Positions 14,855 through 26,898 of a stretch of 40,240 nt of DNA are shown piece by piece. A program made the position numbers and the translations under genes. Numbering within the stretch: position 1 is the first letter of the stretch; each line of letters starts with the position of its first letter. This DNA comes from an uncultured Pelagibacteraceae bacterium (lineage in GTDB: Bacteria; Pseudomonadota; Alphaproteobacteria; Pelagibacterales; Pelagibacteraceae), in NCBI GenBank assembly GCA_902537905.1, contig CACBDD010000005.1, forward strand, positions 1 through 40,240. The letters run 5' to 3'. The notes beneath the pieces were generated by a model. That model made no database searches. It was not told the origin of the DNA and worked only from the letters and a program-made list of their open reading frames with translations.

Positions 14855-16906
14855 ATGGATAATAAAACTAATTATGAATATTTATTATCTAACTTAACTG
14901 CTTTGAGTGGTGTTGGTATAAAAACAACAAATTTACTAAAAAAAAAGAATATAAATAATATTTTTGATTTGCTTTGGAAGCTACCAAAGTCTTATACAGA
15001 TAGAAGTTTATCAACAAAAGTAAAAGATTTAAAAATCGGTGAAAATCAAACTGTTACTATTGTCGCAAATAAATATTTGTTTCCAAGAATTAGAAAATTG
15101 CCAAATAGAGTTAAATGCTCTGACGAAACGGGTGACTTAGATTGTGTTTTTTTTAACAGTTATGAGGGATATATTAAAAAAATATTACCTTTAGGAAAAG
15201 AAATAACTGTAAGTGGAAAAATTGGCTATTTTAAAAACAAATATCAAATTACTAACCCAAAGTATGTATCTGAGGATTCTAGTCTAATAAAACAAGTTCA
15301 TAATAAATATTCGTTAACCGATGGTATATCTGAAAAAATTTATAATAAAATTATTAAACAAATAATAGATAAATTGCCTAACCTTAAAGAATGGCATTCG
15401 AATAAAATTTTAAATAAATTTGATAATATCAGTTGGAATGATGCCATTAAAGAATTACACAAACATGAGAATATAGGAAAATACAAAAATCATTTTTATC
15501 AAAGACTTGCCTATGATGAAATATTTGCAACATTTCTAGTTAATTCAGAAATAAGAAAAAAAATAAAGAAAGTTAAAAAGAGAAATAAAATTATTAATTT
15601 AAATAAACAAAAACAACTAATTAATAAATTAGATTTTTCGTTAACAAATGATCAAGTTAAGTCGATTAACGAAATTAATGAGGATTTGTCATCCTCAACT
15701 AAAATGTTCAGACTATTACAAGGAGATGTTGGCAGTGGAAAAACAATTGTCTCATTGTTAGCTGCGTTTAATACTATTAATTCTGGTTTCCAAGTAGCAG
15801 TTATGGCCCCTACTGAAATACTAGCAAGACAGCATTATAATTTGGCAAAAAAAATTTTTCCATCAAACATATCAACAGAGTTAATTTCTGGTAAATCTAG
15901 CTACAAGGAAAAAAAATTGATCACCAATGAGCTAATAAATAATAAGATTAATATAATCTTTGGCACTCATGCTATTTTTCAAAAAACAGTTAATTTTAAA
16001 AAATTAGGATTAATAATTATTGATGAACAACATAAGTTTGGAGTTAACCAAAGAAAAAGGTTGTCTGATAAAGGAGGAAATGATTGTGATGTATTATTAA
16101 TGACTGCAACACCTATTCCAAGAACTTTAACAATGACAATTTATGGTGATATGGATTTATCAATTATTAGAGAAAAACCAAAAAACCGTAAAATGATAAA
16201 AACTTACAGTAAATTAGAAAGTAAAATTGATGATGTAATCAAATTTATAAAAAAAGAGATTAATTTAGGAAATCAAATTTTTTGGGTTTGTCCTTTAATT
16301 GAAGAATCTAAAAAACTAGATCATGCATCTGCAATGCAAAAATTTGAATATTTAAAAAAATTATTCCCTAAACAAGTCTCAATACTTCATGGAAAAACAG
16401 ATATAAGTAAAAAAGAGGAAATATTAAAAAAGTTTTTAAAAAAAGAATTTAAAATATTGGTATCAACAACTATTATTGAGGTTGGCATAGATTTCCCAAA
16501 TGCAAATGTAATAATAATTGAAAATGCAAATAAGTTTGGTTTATCTCAACTTCACCAATTAAGGGGTAGAGTTGGTCGAGGAGAAAAAGAGGCTACTTGT
16601 ATTCTTATGTTTAAATCAAACTTAAGTGAAAATGCTAAAAAAAGAATAAATATTTTAAAAGAAACAAATGATGGATTTGTTATTTCCGAGGAAGATATGA
16701 AGATCAGAGGTTTTGGTGATATTTTAGGCTTTAAACAAAGTGGTGTTAAAAATTTCAAGCTAGCAGATCCAATTCAGAATAGTGATTTATTTGAATTAGC
16801 CGAAAAAGAAATAAAAAGAATTGAACTTGAAAATGAAAATTTAAGTAAATTCAAACCTTTAATAAAATTATACGATAGAGCAGATATAATTAACGATATA
16901 GCTTAA
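14855..16906 (+). CDS. recG: ATP-dependent DNA helicase RecG
   Basis: LLQGDVGSGKTIVSLLAA, IIDEQHKFGVNQR, LMTATPIPRTL, QLRGRVGRGEKEATC; OB-fold N-term. Confidence 0.97.
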   Translation: MDNKTNYEYLLSNLTALSGVGIKTTNLLKKKNINNIFDLLWKLPKSYTDRSLSTKVKDLKIGENQTVTIVANKYLFPRIRKLPNRVKCSDETGDLDCVFFNSYEGYIKKILPLGKEITVSGKIGYFKNKYQITNPKYVSEDSSLIKQVHNKYSLTDGISEKIYNKIIKQIIDKLPNLKEWHSNKILNKFDNISWNDAIKELHKHENIGKYKNHFYQRLAYDEIFATFLVNSEIRKKIKKVKKRNKIINLNKQKQLINKLDFSLTNDQVKSINEINEDLSSSTKMFRLLQGDVGSGKTIVSLLAAFNTINSGFQVAVMAPTEILARQHYNLAKKIFPSNISTELISGKSSYKEKKLITNELINNKINIIFGTHAIFQKTVNFKKLGLIIIDEQHKFGVNQRKRLSDKGGNDCDVLLMTATPIPRTLTMTIYGDMDLSIIREKPKNRKMIKTYSKLESKIDDVIKFIKKEINLGNQIFWVCPLIEESKKLDHASAMQKFEYLKKLFPKQVSILHGKTDISKKEEILKKFLKKEFKILVSTTIIEVGIDFPNANVIIIENANKFGLSQLHQLRGRVGRGEKEATCILMFKSNLSENAKKRINILKETNDGFVISEEDMKIRGFGDILGFKQSGVKNFKLADPIQNSDLFELAEKEIKRIELENENLSKFKPLIKLYDRADIINDIA

Positions 16907-17517
16907 GAATTATTAGAAGTTCCAGCAGAAACTATAAATTTAGAAGCCTCTTCAAAAGACATATTTAAATAAATAACATCCTCAACTGGGAACATTAGTA
17001 AAAAACCACTTGTTGGATTGGGTGTTGTAGGAACAAAAACATTTACTAATTTTTTATTTGTCTTCTTTGCCATTTCACCAGTATTTTCTTTAGTAGCAAA
17101 ACCAACGGCCCAAACACCTTTTCTAGGATATTCAATTAACACTACACTTTTTTTTCCATCATCCTTTTTAGAAAAGGTTTCTGTCATCTGTACGATTGCA
17201 GAATAAACAGTTCTTAGAAAAGGAATTCTTTTAAATAAATCATCTATTAATTTTAAAATTCTTTTACCAAAAAAAGATAAGGATAAACCACCAACTAAAG
17301 TAATAAATATAACTGTTATTACAATTTCTACCCCTGGTATATTAAAAGGAAGGTAGTTATTTGGATTTATATTCTTAGGTATTAAATTTGATGATATTCC
17401 AATTAAAATTTTACTTAGGTAAAGTGTAAAACCAATTGGAATTAATACAACTACACCTGTAATAAAGTAATTTCTTAAGGTTAGAGAAAAAGATTTTTTA
17501 GAGCCTTTTTTTGACAT
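16903..17517 (-). CDS. DUF502 family membrane protein
   Basis: YFITGVVVLIPIGFTLYL, RIPFLRTVYSAIVQMTETF, VLIEYPRKGVWAVGFAT, FVPTTPNPTSGFLLMFP. Confidence 0.92.
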   Translation of the reverse strand: MSKKGSKKSFSLTLRNYFITGVVVLIPIGFTLYLSKILIGISSNLIPKNINPNNYLPFNIPGVEIVITVIFITLVGGLSLSFFGKRILKLIDDLFKRIPFLRTVYSAIVQMTETFSKKDDGKKSVVLIEYPRKGVWAVGFATKENTGEMAKKTNKKLVNVFVPTTPNPTSGFLLMFPVEDVIYLNMSFEEASKFIVSAGTSNNS

Positions 17518-17634
17518 ATTTTTTTTTAACTATAACTAGCATACACAACAAAAATTATTGCAATGATAAATAATACAACTAAAATTTTATTATTGAGATT
17601 CATTATGATAAATTATTATCAATTTTAGAATGAA

Positions 17635-18462
17635 ATGAATAGAAGAAAATTTTTAACATATGTTGGTTGTGGTTGTGGAAGTTTACTTTTACATTCATGC
17701 GCAAGTGCTCCAATTACTGACAGAAAACAATTAAAATTAATCCCTGAAGCAAAATTAAATGCTCAAGCTGCTCAGATTTATGAAAAAGTTAAAGAAAAAG
17801 AGAAAATGAGCGATGACACAAAAACTTTAAATGAAATAAAAGAAATTGGAAAAAAAATGGAGGATTCAATTAGTGAATATTTCTATAGATCTAATTTAAA
17901 TGACCCAACCGCAAACTTTGATTGGGAATATATTTTAATTGATAATAAAAAAGTTAGAAATGCATGGTGTATGCCAGGTGGTAAAATTGCCGTTTATACT
18001 GGAATACTTGATGTTACAAAAAATACCAATGGTCTCGCAGCAGTAATGGGTCATGAAGTTGCTCATGCTGTGGCAAAACATTCTGTAGAAAGAGCTAGCA
18101 GAGGAGTTTTACTAAACACTGGTACCAGAATTATTGATATCGCAAGTGGTGGTATATTATCAGATATTAACAGAACTACTGGAATGGATACAGTTGGTCT
18201 ATTATCTCAAATTGGATTAATGAACCCATTCAATAGAAAACAAGAAAGTGAAGCTGATTATCTTGGTATGATTTTTTCATCTTTATCAGGTTACGATATT
18301 AGAGAAACAGTTAAAATTTGGGAGAGAATGAAAGAATTTAATAAAGGCAAAGAACCTCCACAATTTATGAGTACACACCCATCATCAGATACAAGAATTA
18401 AGCAATTAAATGATTGGATGAATGAGGTAATTCTTGATTATCCACCAATTGAAATAAGTTAA
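17635..18462 (+). CDS. M48 family metallopeptidase, lipoprotein
   Basis: MNRRKFLTYVGCGCGSLLLHSCAS (RR + lipobox), VMGHEVAHAVAKHSVER (HExxH), ESEADYLG. Confidence 0.93.
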   Translation: MNRRKFLTYVGCGCGSLLLHSCASAPITDRKQLKLIPEAKLNAQAAQIYEKVKEKEKMSDDTKTLNEIKEIGKKMEDSISEYFYRSNLNDPTANFDWEYILIDNKKVRNAWCMPGGKIAVYTGILDVTKNTNGLAAVMGHEVAHAVAKHSVERASRGVLLNTGTRIIDIASGGILSDINRTTGMDTVGLLSQIGLMNPFNRKQESEADYLGMIFSSLSGYDIRETVKIWERMKEFNKGKEPPQFMSTHPSSDTRIKQLNDWMNEVILDYPPIEIS

Positions 18463-18472
18463 AATCAAAAAG

Positions 18473-18548
<76 letters not shown>

Positions 18549-18700
18549 ACAAAGATTCATTTTTATGAAAATGAATATTGTTTGTATACAGATAAATTTT
18601 AATATTTCAATTCGTTCAATGTAATTTTTATAAATATAATTCGTTATAAATTAGGGGTTTTTATTGCAAAGTTGTACACATAATAGCACAGTAATTAAAA

Positions 18701-19813
18701 CTACAACTTATCAATGTATTTATCGTGAAATTCATCGAAGGTATTATTCATAATATTTTTTCTAATTTCAGACATTAATTCTTGATAAAAATTTATATTG
18801 TGAAGCGTTAACAGCATGGATGCTAATATTTCATTGGTATTAAACAAATGATTTAAGTAATTTTTTGAATATTTATTTAAATTTAAATTTTCACAATTAG
18901 GATCTAAAGGAGTATTATCATATTGATATTTATTATTTTTGATATTTACCCTTCCATCCCATGTAAAAGCAAGACCTGTTCTACCTGATCTCGTTGGAAG
19001 AACACAATCAAACATATCTATACCTCTTTTTACAGCCCCTAAAATATCTGAGGGCGTACCAACACCCATTAAATAATGAGGTTTTTCTTCTGGTAAATAT
19101 TCTTTAATGTCATCTAAAACATTAAACATTTCATTTTGAGTTTCACCTACAGCCAAACCTCCAACCGCATAACCATCAAATCCAATATTTGTAAGTCCCT
19201 CTAACGATTTCAGTCTTAATTCTTTGAACAGTCCACCTTGAATAATGCCAAATAATGCTTTTTGAGGATTGTTGCCAAATGCCTTTTTAGATCTTTCAGC
19301 CCAATATAAAGATAAATCCATAGATTTTTTTATTAAATTATAATCTTCAGTTTTTTTTGGACATTCATCCATTATCATTACAATATCTGAGTTTAGGCCT
19401 AATTGAATTCTAATGCTTTCTTCAGGGCTTAAATAAAATTTTTTCCCATCTACATGTGAATTAAAAATGGCTCCTTTTTCACGATCTATTTTATTTAACT
19501 TTGAAAGTGACATTACCTGAAATCCACCAGAATCAGTTAGTATTGGTAAATCACAATTCATGAAACTATGTAAACCACCTGCAGCCTCAATTCTCTCTAC
19601 ACCAGGACGTATCATTAAATGATATGTATTGGAAAGTATTATTTCTGATCCGGTTTTCTTAATATCATCGATCGTGCAAGCTTTAACAGTTGCTTGTGTA
19701 CCAACAGGCATAAATGCTGGTGTATTAATCTCACCTCTATGAGTTTCTATAACACCACGTCTGGCAAATTTATCTTTTTTTAAAACTTGAAAGGCAAAAT
19801 TTTTCAATGCCAT
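18701..19813 (-). CDS. tgt: queuine tRNA-ribosyltransferase
   Basis: PAFMPVGTQATVKA, LSNTYHL, LTDSGGFQVMSL, GVGTPSDILGAVKRGIDMFDCVLPTRSGRTG. Confidence 0.96.
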   Translation of the reverse strand: MALKNFAFQVLKKDKFARRGVIETHRGEINTPAFMPVGTQATVKACTIDDIKKTGSEIILSNTYHLMIRPGVERIEAAGGLHSFMNCDLPILTDSGGFQVMSLSKLNKIDREKGAIFNSHVDGKKFYLSPEESIRIQLGLNSDIVMIMDECPKKTEDYNLIKKSMDLSLYWAERSKKAFGNNPQKALFGIIQGGLFKELRLKSLEGLTNIGFDGYAVGGLAVGETQNEMFNVLDDIKEYLPEEKPHYLMGVGTPSDILGAVKRGIDMFDCVLPTRSGRTGLAFTWDGRVNIKNNKYQYDNTPLDPNCENLNLNKYSKNYLNHLFNTNEILASMLLTLHNINFYQELMSEIRKNIMNNTFDEFHDKYIDKL

Positions 19814-19821
19814 TTAATATT

Positions 19822-20382
19822 TTACAAAGATTTAAAACTTATAATTTTATCAGGATCTGTTACAGCTCCATTATTGTTTTGGTCACCTCTTTTGATTTTA
19901 TCTACAAACTCCATTCCTTCTACAACTTTTCCAAAAACAGTATACTGTCTGTCTAAAAAGGGAGCAGGTTGAAAGCAGATAAAAAATTGACTATTCGCAC
20001 TATTTGGATCTTGAGCTCTAGCCATAGATAAAGTGCCTCTATCATGAGGTAAACTGTTAAATTCTTGTTCTAAATCAGGCATATCAGATCCGCCCATACC
20101 TGCTCTTCTTAAGTCAAATTCTTTAGTTTCTGAATTTCCAAATTTAACATCGCCTGTTTGAGCCATGAAACCATCAATCACTCTATGAAAAACAACATTG
20201 TCATATTTCCCACTGTTAGCTAAATCTTTAATTCTTTTGACATGGTTTGGTGCCACGTCTTCAAATAATTCAATTTTTACATCACCATCTTTTAGTTTTA
20301 AAATCATTATATTCTCCTCAGCTATTAATTGATTTGCACTAATAAAAAATAAAATAAATATGTAAGATAAAATTCTATTCAT
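19822..20382 (-). CDS. cyclophilin-type peptidyl-prolyl cis-trans isomerase, signal peptide
   Basis: VVFHRVIDGFMAQTGD, GTLSMARAQDPNSANSQFFI, YTVFGKVVEGMEFVDKI. Confidence 0.95.
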   Translation of the reverse strand: MNRILSYIFILFFISANQLIAEENIMILKLKDGDVKIELFEDVAPNHVKRIKDLANSGKYDNVVFHRVIDGFMAQTGDVKFGNSETKEFDLRRAGMGGSDMPDLEQEFNSLPHDRGTLSMARAQDPNSANSQFFICFQPAPFLDRQYTVFGKVVEGMEFVDKIKRGDQNNNGAVTDPDKIISFKSL

Positions 20383-20869
20383 ATTTTTCTTTTAAAGATT
20401 TTATAGTGCTTTTGGTAGTAAATTTTTTAATATTTCCATTTAATTTTACTATTTCTTTAACAAATCTAGATGAAATAATTTGATTTTCTACATCTGACAT
20501 TAAAAAAATTGTTTCAATGTTTTGGTTCAGCTTTCTATTCATTCCAGCAAGTTGAAATTCGTATTCAAAATCAGATACCGCTCTTAAGCCACGCAATATG
20601 ATGTTTGATTTATATTTTTTACATAAATCAGTTGTTAGTGATCCAAAGGAAACAACAATAATTTTTTTTTTATTTAATTTTAAATCCTTGAATAAAGCTT
20701 TATTGACAATTTCTATTCTTTCTTCTGATGAAAATAAGTAATTTTTATTACTAACATCCGAGACACCAACTACAATTTTATCAAATAGCTTTAGTGCTTT
20801 TTTAATTACATCTATATGACCATAAGTAATTGGATCAAAAGTTCCAGGATATATAGCAATTTTACTCAT
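20375..20869 (-). CDS. coaD: phosphopantetheine adenylyltransferase
   Basis: IAIYPGTFDPITYGHIDVI, LRGLRAVSDFEYEFQLAGMNR, ISSRFVKEI. Confidence 0.96.
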   Translation of the reverse strand: MSKIAIYPGTFDPITYGHIDVIKKALKLFDKIVVGVSDVSNKNYLFSSEERIEIVNKALFKDLKLNKKKIIVVSFGSLTTDLCKKYKSNIILRGLRAVSDFEYEFQLAGMNRKLNQNIETIFLMSDVENQIISSRFVKEIVKLNGNIKKFTTKSTIKSLKEKYE

Positions 20870-23448
20870 TAAATTAAATTATCATCAATTTTGATTGCAG
20901 AAACTACTTTTTCATCACCAGATAATTTTATAATTCTTACACCCTGAGTATTTCTACTTGCAGTTCTTATTTCTTTTACAGCAACTCTAATAACTCTTCC
21001 TTTATTTGTAGATATCAAAATTTCATCACCTTCAAATACTGGAAAAGAAGATGTTATATTTCCATTTCTAGGAGAATTTATAATTCCAATAATACCCTTT
21101 CCTCCTCTATTAGTAACTCTATAGTCTAAATGAGAAGTCTTCTTACCATAACCATTTTCACTTATTGCTAATACAAATTTTTCTTTTGCTTTTAATTCTG
21201 ATTTTTCATCTTTTGATTTTTTTCCATTTTTTTTCAATTTATCATTATCAATTACGGATAAAGAAACAATTTGATCACCTGAAGCAAGTTCAATACCCTT
21301 TATTCCTTTTGAAGATCTTCCTTTAAATACTCTTAGTTTTCTAGCCTCAAAACGAATACATTTTCCAAATCTAGTACTTAGAATTATGTCTTGATCATCT
21401 TTGCAAATTTTAACTCCAACAATTTTATCATTATTGTCAAGTTTCATTGCAATTTTTCCAGAAGCATTAATTGAAGAGAAATCCTCTAAACTATTTTTTC
21501 TAACTTTACCTTGTGCAGTTGCAAAAATAATTTGGTAACTTTTTGAGTCTGTATCTTCATCAGGCATTGGCATAATTGAACTGATAGATTGATGACTCTT
21601 TAATGGAAGTATATTAAATAAAGATTTACCTTTTGAAGCTGATGATCCTTCAGGTATTTTCCATGCTTTAATTTTATAGACTAATCCTTCTGTTGAAAAA
21701 AACAAAACTGAGGTATGTGTATTTACCGAAAGTGTCTGTATTACAGAGTCTTGATCTCTAGTTGTAATTCCCGATTTACCTTTTCCACCTCTTTTTTGTT
21801 GTTTCACATTATTTAATGAGCCTCTTTTAATGTAACCTTGTAAAGTTACTGTAATAATTACAGATTGTTTTTGAATTGTTTCTTCGATGTCATAATTTAA
21901 CACTGCATCAATAATTTTAGTTCTTCTTGGAACGGCAAATTTCTCTTTAATATTTTTTAATTCTTCACTTATTACTCTCAAAAGCTCTTTTTTAGACGAT
22001 ATAATTTTTTTATATTTTACAATTAATTCAGCTAATTTTTTAATCTCAACTTCAATTTCATTGATACCAAGAGCTGTTAATTTTTGTAATCTTAATTCTA
22101 AAATAGCTAAAACTTGTGGTTCAGATAAAGAATAAACATTTTTACCTTTTTTTCCTTCAACTAAAGAAATTAATTTTTGTGATTTGTTTATTTTCCACTT
22201 AGTTTTAAGAATAGCATTTTTTGCGTCTTCAGGTGTTTTAGAAGATCTAATAATTTTTATAATTTTATCTAAGTTTTCTACAGCTACAGATAGACCAATT
22301 AAGATATGAGCTCGCTCCTCTGCTTTTTGAAGATCAAATTTAGTTTTTTTGATTACTACATCTTCTCTAAATGATAAAAAATTAGAAAGAAATTCTTTTA
22401 AAGTGCATGTTTTTGGTTTCCCTTCTACTATTGCTAAAGTGTTAAAACCAAAAGAACTCTCTATTTGAGTATTTTTATAAAGTTGCCTTTTAATTGTTTC
22501 TGGTTCAACACCATTTCTTAAATCAATAGCAACTCTTATACCTTCTCTATTAGACTCGTCTCTAATATCTTTAATTCCTTCAATTTTCTTTTCTCTAACT
22601 AATTGTGCAATTCTTTCATTTAATACAGCTTTGTTTACTTGGTATGGAATGGAAGTTATTACTAATCTATCTCTTCCATTTTTTAAAGTTTCTATTGATA
22701 CCTCACCTCTAATTTTAAAAGAGCCTCTTCCATTGTTGTAACCTTGTTTAATTATATCTTTGCCAATTATTACTCCTCCAGTAGGAAAATCTGGTCCTGG
22801 AATATATTTCATCAATTCTTTTATTTTAATATCTTTATTGTCTATTAAGGCTAATGTACCATTAATTATCTCACCAAGATTATGAGGAGGAATACTTGTT
22901 GCCATACCAACAGCTATTCCACCAGCACCATTTACTAATAAATTTGGAAATTGTGCAGGTAATACGCTAGGTTCTTTTTCAGTTTCATCGTAATTACTTT
23001 TAAAACTAATCGTATTTTTTTCTATATCATCAATTAAATATTGTGAAACTTTAGATAATCTTGTTTCAGTGTACCTCATAGCAGCCGCAGGATCACCATC
23101 AATAGATCCAAAATTACCCTGTCCTTGAACCAAAGGTAAACTCATTGAAAAATCTTGCACCATCCTAACTAAAGCATCGTATACAGATTGGTCACCATGA
23201 GGGTGATATTTACCAATTACATCCCCGACTATTCTTGCTGATTTTCTAAATTGTTTTGACCAATCATAACCACCCTTGTACATTGCATAAAGAATTCTTC
23301 TGTGAACTGGTTTTAATCCATCTCTTACATCAGGTAATGCACGACTAACAATAACACTCATTGCATAAGACAAATAAGACGAGCTCATCTCGTCATGCAT
23401 AGAGATTAGATTAATATTTTTATCTTTAGGTTCTTCAGTTTTTTGCAT
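20869..23448 (-). CDS. gyrA: DNA gyrase subunit A
   Basis: [58 protein letters not shown]-terminal GyrA repeats incl. [10 protein letters not shown]. Confidence 0.97.
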   Translation of the reverse strand: MQKTEEPKDKNINLISMHDEMSSSYLSYAMSVIVSRALPDVRDGLKPVHRRILYAMYKGGYDWSKQFRKSARIVGDVIGKYHPHGDQSVYDALVRMVQDFSMSLPLVQGQGNFGSIDGDPAAAMRYTETRLSKVSQYLIDDIEKNTISFKSNYDETEKEPSVLPAQFPNLLVNGAGGIAVGMATSIPPHNLGEIINGTLALIDNKDIKIKELMKYIPGPDFPTGGVIIGKDIIKQGYNNGRGSFKIRGEVSIETLKNGRDRLVITSIPYQVNKAVLNERIAQLVREKKIEGIKDIRDESNREGIRVAIDLRNGVEPETIKRQLYKNTQIESSFGFNTLAIVEGKPKTCTLKEFLSNFLSFREDVVIKKTKFDLQKAEERAHILIGLSVAVENLDKIIKIIRSSKTPEDAKNAILKTKWKINKSQKLISLVEGKKGKNVYSLSEPQVLAILELRLQKLTALGINEIEVEIKKLAELIVKYKKIISSKKELLRVISEELKNIKEKFAVPRRTKIIDAVLNYDIEETIQKQSVIITVTLQGYIKRGSLNNVKQQKRGGKGKSGITTRDQDSVIQTLSVNTHTSVLFFSTEGLVYKIKAWKIPEGSSASKGKSLFNILPLKSHQSISSIMPMPDEDTDSKSYQIIFATAQGKVRKNSLEDFSSINASGKIAMKLDNNDKIVGVKICKDDQDIILSTRFGKCIRFEARKLRVFKGRSSKGIKGIELASGDQIVSLSVIDNDKLKKNGKKSKDEKSELKAKEKFVLAISENGYGKKTSHLDYRVTNRGGKGIIGIINSPRNGNITSSFPVFEGDEILISTNKGRVIRVAVKEIRTASRNTQGVRIIKLSGDEKVVSAIKIDDNLI

Positions 23449-23453
23449 AGAAA

Positions 23454-23906
23454 TTAAAATGGTATTTCGTCATCCATATCATTTGACACTTGAGAAGAAT
23501 CCTCAATATTATTTTGTTGAGTTGTGTCATTCTGAATTCCACCACCAGTATTTCCTCCACCTAACATTGTAAGTGAGGAATTGTAACCTTGTATTACAAT
23601 TTCTGTTGAATACTTATCTTGGCCAGATTGTTCATCTTTCCATTTTCTTGTTGTGAGTTGACCTTCGACATAAACTTGAGCACCTTTTTTTAAATATTGC
23701 TGAACAACATTTACTAATCCTTCATTGAATACAACTATACGGTGCCATTCAGTTTTTTCTTTTCTTTCACCTGTGTTTTTATCTTTCCACGTCTGGCTGG
23801 TTGCAAGACTAAGTCTAGCTACACTCTTACCATTTACCATTTGTTTAATTTCTGGGTCTGCGCCCAAACGACCAATTAATAATACTTTATTTAAACTTCC
23901 AGCCAT
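23454..23906 (-). CDS. ssb: single-stranded DNA-binding protein
   Basis: [41 protein letters not shown]-terminal DDEIPF tip. Confidence 0.96.
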   Translation of the reverse strand: MAGSLNKVLLIGRLGADPEIKQMVNGKSVARLSLATSQTWKDKNTGERKEKTEWHRIVVFNEGLVNVVQQYLKKGAQVYVEGQLTTRKWKDEQSGQDKYSTEIVIQGYNSSLTMLGGGNTGGGIQNDTTQQNNIEDSSQVSNDMDDEIPF

Positions 23907-23995
23907 AATATTTTAATATTTGTTAAATTAATTAATAAGATTTATATCACAATTCTTCTGAATATTAATTTTATTGACTCAAAGCAACTAAAAAT

Positions 23996-26848
23996 ATGAT
24001 GAAAAAGATAGTTATAAAGGGCGCTAAAGAACACAATTTGAAGAATGTGACTGTAGAGATTCCAAAAGATAAATTTGTTGTGATAACAGGTTTGTCTGGG
24101 TCAGGAAAATCTTCATTAGCTTTTGATACTATCTATGCTGAAGGTCAAAGAAGGTATGTCGAAAGCTTATCTGCTTATGCCCGCCAGTTTTTAGATAAGA
24201 TGAAAAAACCAAATGTAGATTTAATTGAAGGATTAAGTCCTGCTATAGCAATTGAGCAAAAAAATACCTCTAAAAATCCAAGATCAACAGTTGCAACTGT
24301 TACGGAAATTTATGATTATATGAGGGTGCTATATGCAAGAGCAGGTATACCCTACTCTCCTTTTACAGGTAAGCCAATAACCTCTCAAACAATTACTCAA
24401 ATTGTTGATTTAATTAAAAAATTACCAAAAAAGTCTACAATTTATATTTATGCACCTGTGGTTAGAGGTCGTAAAGGTGAATATAAAAAAGATATTTTAA
24501 GCTATAAGAGACGTGGATTTAGAAAAATAAAAATTGATAACGTATTATACGATATAGAAAAATCTCCTAACCTTGATAAAAAATTAAAGCACGATATTTC
24601 AATTCTAGTAGATAGAATTGTACTTAATTCAAAACTTGGAAACAGATTAGCTGAAAGCGTAGAAACAGCTGTAAATTTAGCTAATGGATTAGTTTTTGTT
24701 GAATATGAGGATGAAACGCTTCCTCAAAAATTTAGAAAAATAGAAAAATTAATTTATTCAACAAAGTTCGCTTGTCCAGAAAGTGGTTTTACTATCGAAG
24801 AAATTGAACCAAGACTATTTTCTTTTAACAGTCCTTATGGTGCTTGTGAAGAATGTGAAGGTATTGGCATGAAGTTAAATGTAGATCCTAATTTAGTAGT
24901 ACCAGATGAACGTAAAAGTTTGGCAGACGGAGCAATTGAACCATGGGCTAAATCGACAACTTTATATTATGCACAAACATTAGCTTCACTTGCTAAACAT
25001 TATGAGTTTTCACTTGATGAAAAATGGAAAAAACTCCCAAAAAAAATAAAAGATATAATTCTATATGGTTCTGATGAAGATGAAATTAAATTCAATTATG
25101 ATGATGGATATGAAAAATATTCTTATAAAAAAACTTTTGAAGGTGTAATAAATAATCTTGAAAGACGTTTTTTGGAGTCTGATAGTGAGTGGAAAAGAGA
25201 AGCAATAGCCGAATACCAATCTGATACAGCCTGTGAAGCTTGTAATGGTGATAGATTAAAAGAAGAGGCATTATGTGTTAAAATTAATGATTTAAATATT
25301 AGTGAAGTTACTAAAAAATCAATTCATGATGCAGCTGAATGGTTTAAGAGCTTAGAAAATAGTTTAGACAAAAGGCAATTTAAAATTGCTGAGCATGTTT
25401 TAAAAGAAATAAATGAAAGATTAAATTTCTTACTTAATGTTGGTTTAGATTACTTAACACTTTCAAGAGAGTCTGGGACTTTATCAGGTGGAGAGGCTCA
25501 AAGAATTAGGTTAGCATCACAAATTGGATCTGGTTTGACTGGAGTTTTATATGTTTTAGACGAACCATCAATTGGTTTACATCAAAAAGATAATGTAAAA
25601 TTAATAAATGCATTAAAAAGATTAAGAGATCTTGGAAACACAGTAATTGTCGTTGAACATGATACTGAAACTATGGAAAATGCAGATCATATTATTGATC
25701 TTGGACCTGAAGCTGGAACAAATGGTGGAGAAATAACAGCTCAAGGAACTTATGAAGAAATTAAAAAAGATAAGAATAGTATAACTGGGCAATATCTAGC
25801 AAATAAACAATCGATAGAAATTCCTAAAACAAGACGATTAGCAAAAAACGGAAGATTTGTCGAAATCAATGGCGCCAGTGGAAATAATTTAAATAATGTT
25901 AATCTTAAAATTCCTACTGGAACATTCACTTGTGTAACAGGAGTTTCAGGCAGCGGTAAATCTACATTAGTATTACAAACATTGTTTCATGCATTAAATT
26001 TAACCCTTAATAACAAAGCTAGAAAAACTCCTAAAGCTTTCAAAGGTTATAAAGGTGTGGAACTAATTGATAAAATTATTGATATCGATCAATCCCCTAT
26101 TGGTAGAACTCCAAGATCTAATCCAGCAACATATACAGGAGCTTTTGGTCCAATAAGAGATTGGTTTACTAGCTTACCAGAGTCCAAAACAAGGGGTTAT
26201 AAGCCAGGAAGATTTTCGTTTAATGTTAAAGGTGGTAGATGTGAAGCTTGTGAAGGTGATGGTGTTATTACTTATGAAATGCACTTTCTACCAGATGTAT
26301 ATATTCAATGCGATGAGTGCAAAGGGACAAGATACAATAGAGAAACTTTAGAAATTAAGTTTAAAGGGAAAAGTATAGCAGATGTTTTAGATATGTCTGT
26401 TGATGAAGGTTGTGAATATTTTGAAAACATATCTAATATTAAAACAAAATTACTAACCTTAAAAAAAGTTGGACTTGGTTACATTAAGATTGGACAACAA
26501 GCTACCACCCTATCTGGTGGGGAAGCGCAAAGAATTAAACTAGCTAAAGAATTATCAAAAAGATCAACTGGTAGAACAATGTACATATTAGATGAACCAA
26601 CAACTGGTTTGCATCAACATGATATTAAAAAATTACTAGAAATCCTTCACACTTTCGTGAAATTAGGAAACACTGTTGTAGTAATCGAACATAATTTAGA
26701 TGTCATTAAAACAGCTGATTACATAGTTGATATGGGTCCAGATGGTGGTGTTAAAGGTGGTAAAATTGTTGCAGAAGGAAAACCCGAGGAAGTTTGTAAA
26801 GTAAAAGATAGTTACACCGGACAGTTTTTAAAAACCCTTTTAAACTAG
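23996..26848 (+). CDS. uvrA: excinuclease ABC subunit A
   Basis: [34 protein letters not shown], zinc CxxC modules, [28 protein letters not shown]. Confidence 0.97.
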   Translation: MMKKIVIKGAKEHNLKNVTVEIPKDKFVVITGLSGSGKSSLAFDTIYAEGQRRYVESLSAYARQFLDKMKKPNVDLIEGLSPAIAIEQKNTSKNPRSTVATVTEIYDYMRVLYARAGIPYSPFTGKPITSQTITQIVDLIKKLPKKSTIYIYAPVVRGRKGEYKKDILSYKRRGFRKIKIDNVLYDIEKSPNLDKKLKHDISILVDRIVLNSKLGNRLAESVETAVNLANGLVFVEYEDETLPQKFRKIEKLIYSTKFACPESGFTIEEIEPRLFSFNSPYGACEECEGIGMKLNVDPNLVVPDERKSLADGAIEPWAKSTTLYYAQTLASLAKHYEFSLDEKWKKLPKKIKDIILYGSDEDEIKFNYDDGYEKYSYKKTFEGVINNLERRFLESDSEWKREAIAEYQSDTACEACNGDRLKEEALCVKINDLNISEVTKKSIHDAAEWFKSLENSLDKRQFKIAEHVLKEINERLNFLLNVGLDYLTLSRESGTLSGGEAQRIRLASQIGSGLTGVLYVLDEPSIGLHQKDNVKLINALKRLRDLGNTVIVVEHDTETMENADHIIDLGPEAGTNGGEITAQGTYEEIKKDKNSITGQYLANKQSIEIPKTRRLAKNGRFVEINGASGNNLNNVNLKIPTGTFTCVTGVSGSGKSTLVLQTLFHALNLTLNNKARKTPKAFKGYKGVELIDKIIDIDQSPIGRTPRSNPATYTGAFGPIRDWFTSLPESKTRGYKPGRFSFNVKGGRCEACEGDGVITYEMHFLPDVYIQCDECKGTRYNRETLEIKFKGKSIADVLDMSVDEGCEYFENISNIKTKLLTLKKVGLGYIKIGQQATTLSGGEAQRIKLAKELSKRSTGRTMYILDEPTTGLHQHDIKKLLEILHTFVKLGNTVVVIEHNLDVIKTADYIVDMGPDGGVKGGKIVAEGKPEEVCKVKDSYTGQFLKTLLN

Positions 26849-26898
26849 ATATAAAAACTTAAAAATAATCTAAAATTAGTGTATAAATAATAAGAATC

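Noticed and set aside
23907-23995. Possible SOS/LexA box between divergent ssb and uvrA
   Set aside because: Read both strands; no GTTC-N7-GTTC or GAAC-N7-GAAC type motif, only AT-rich sequence.
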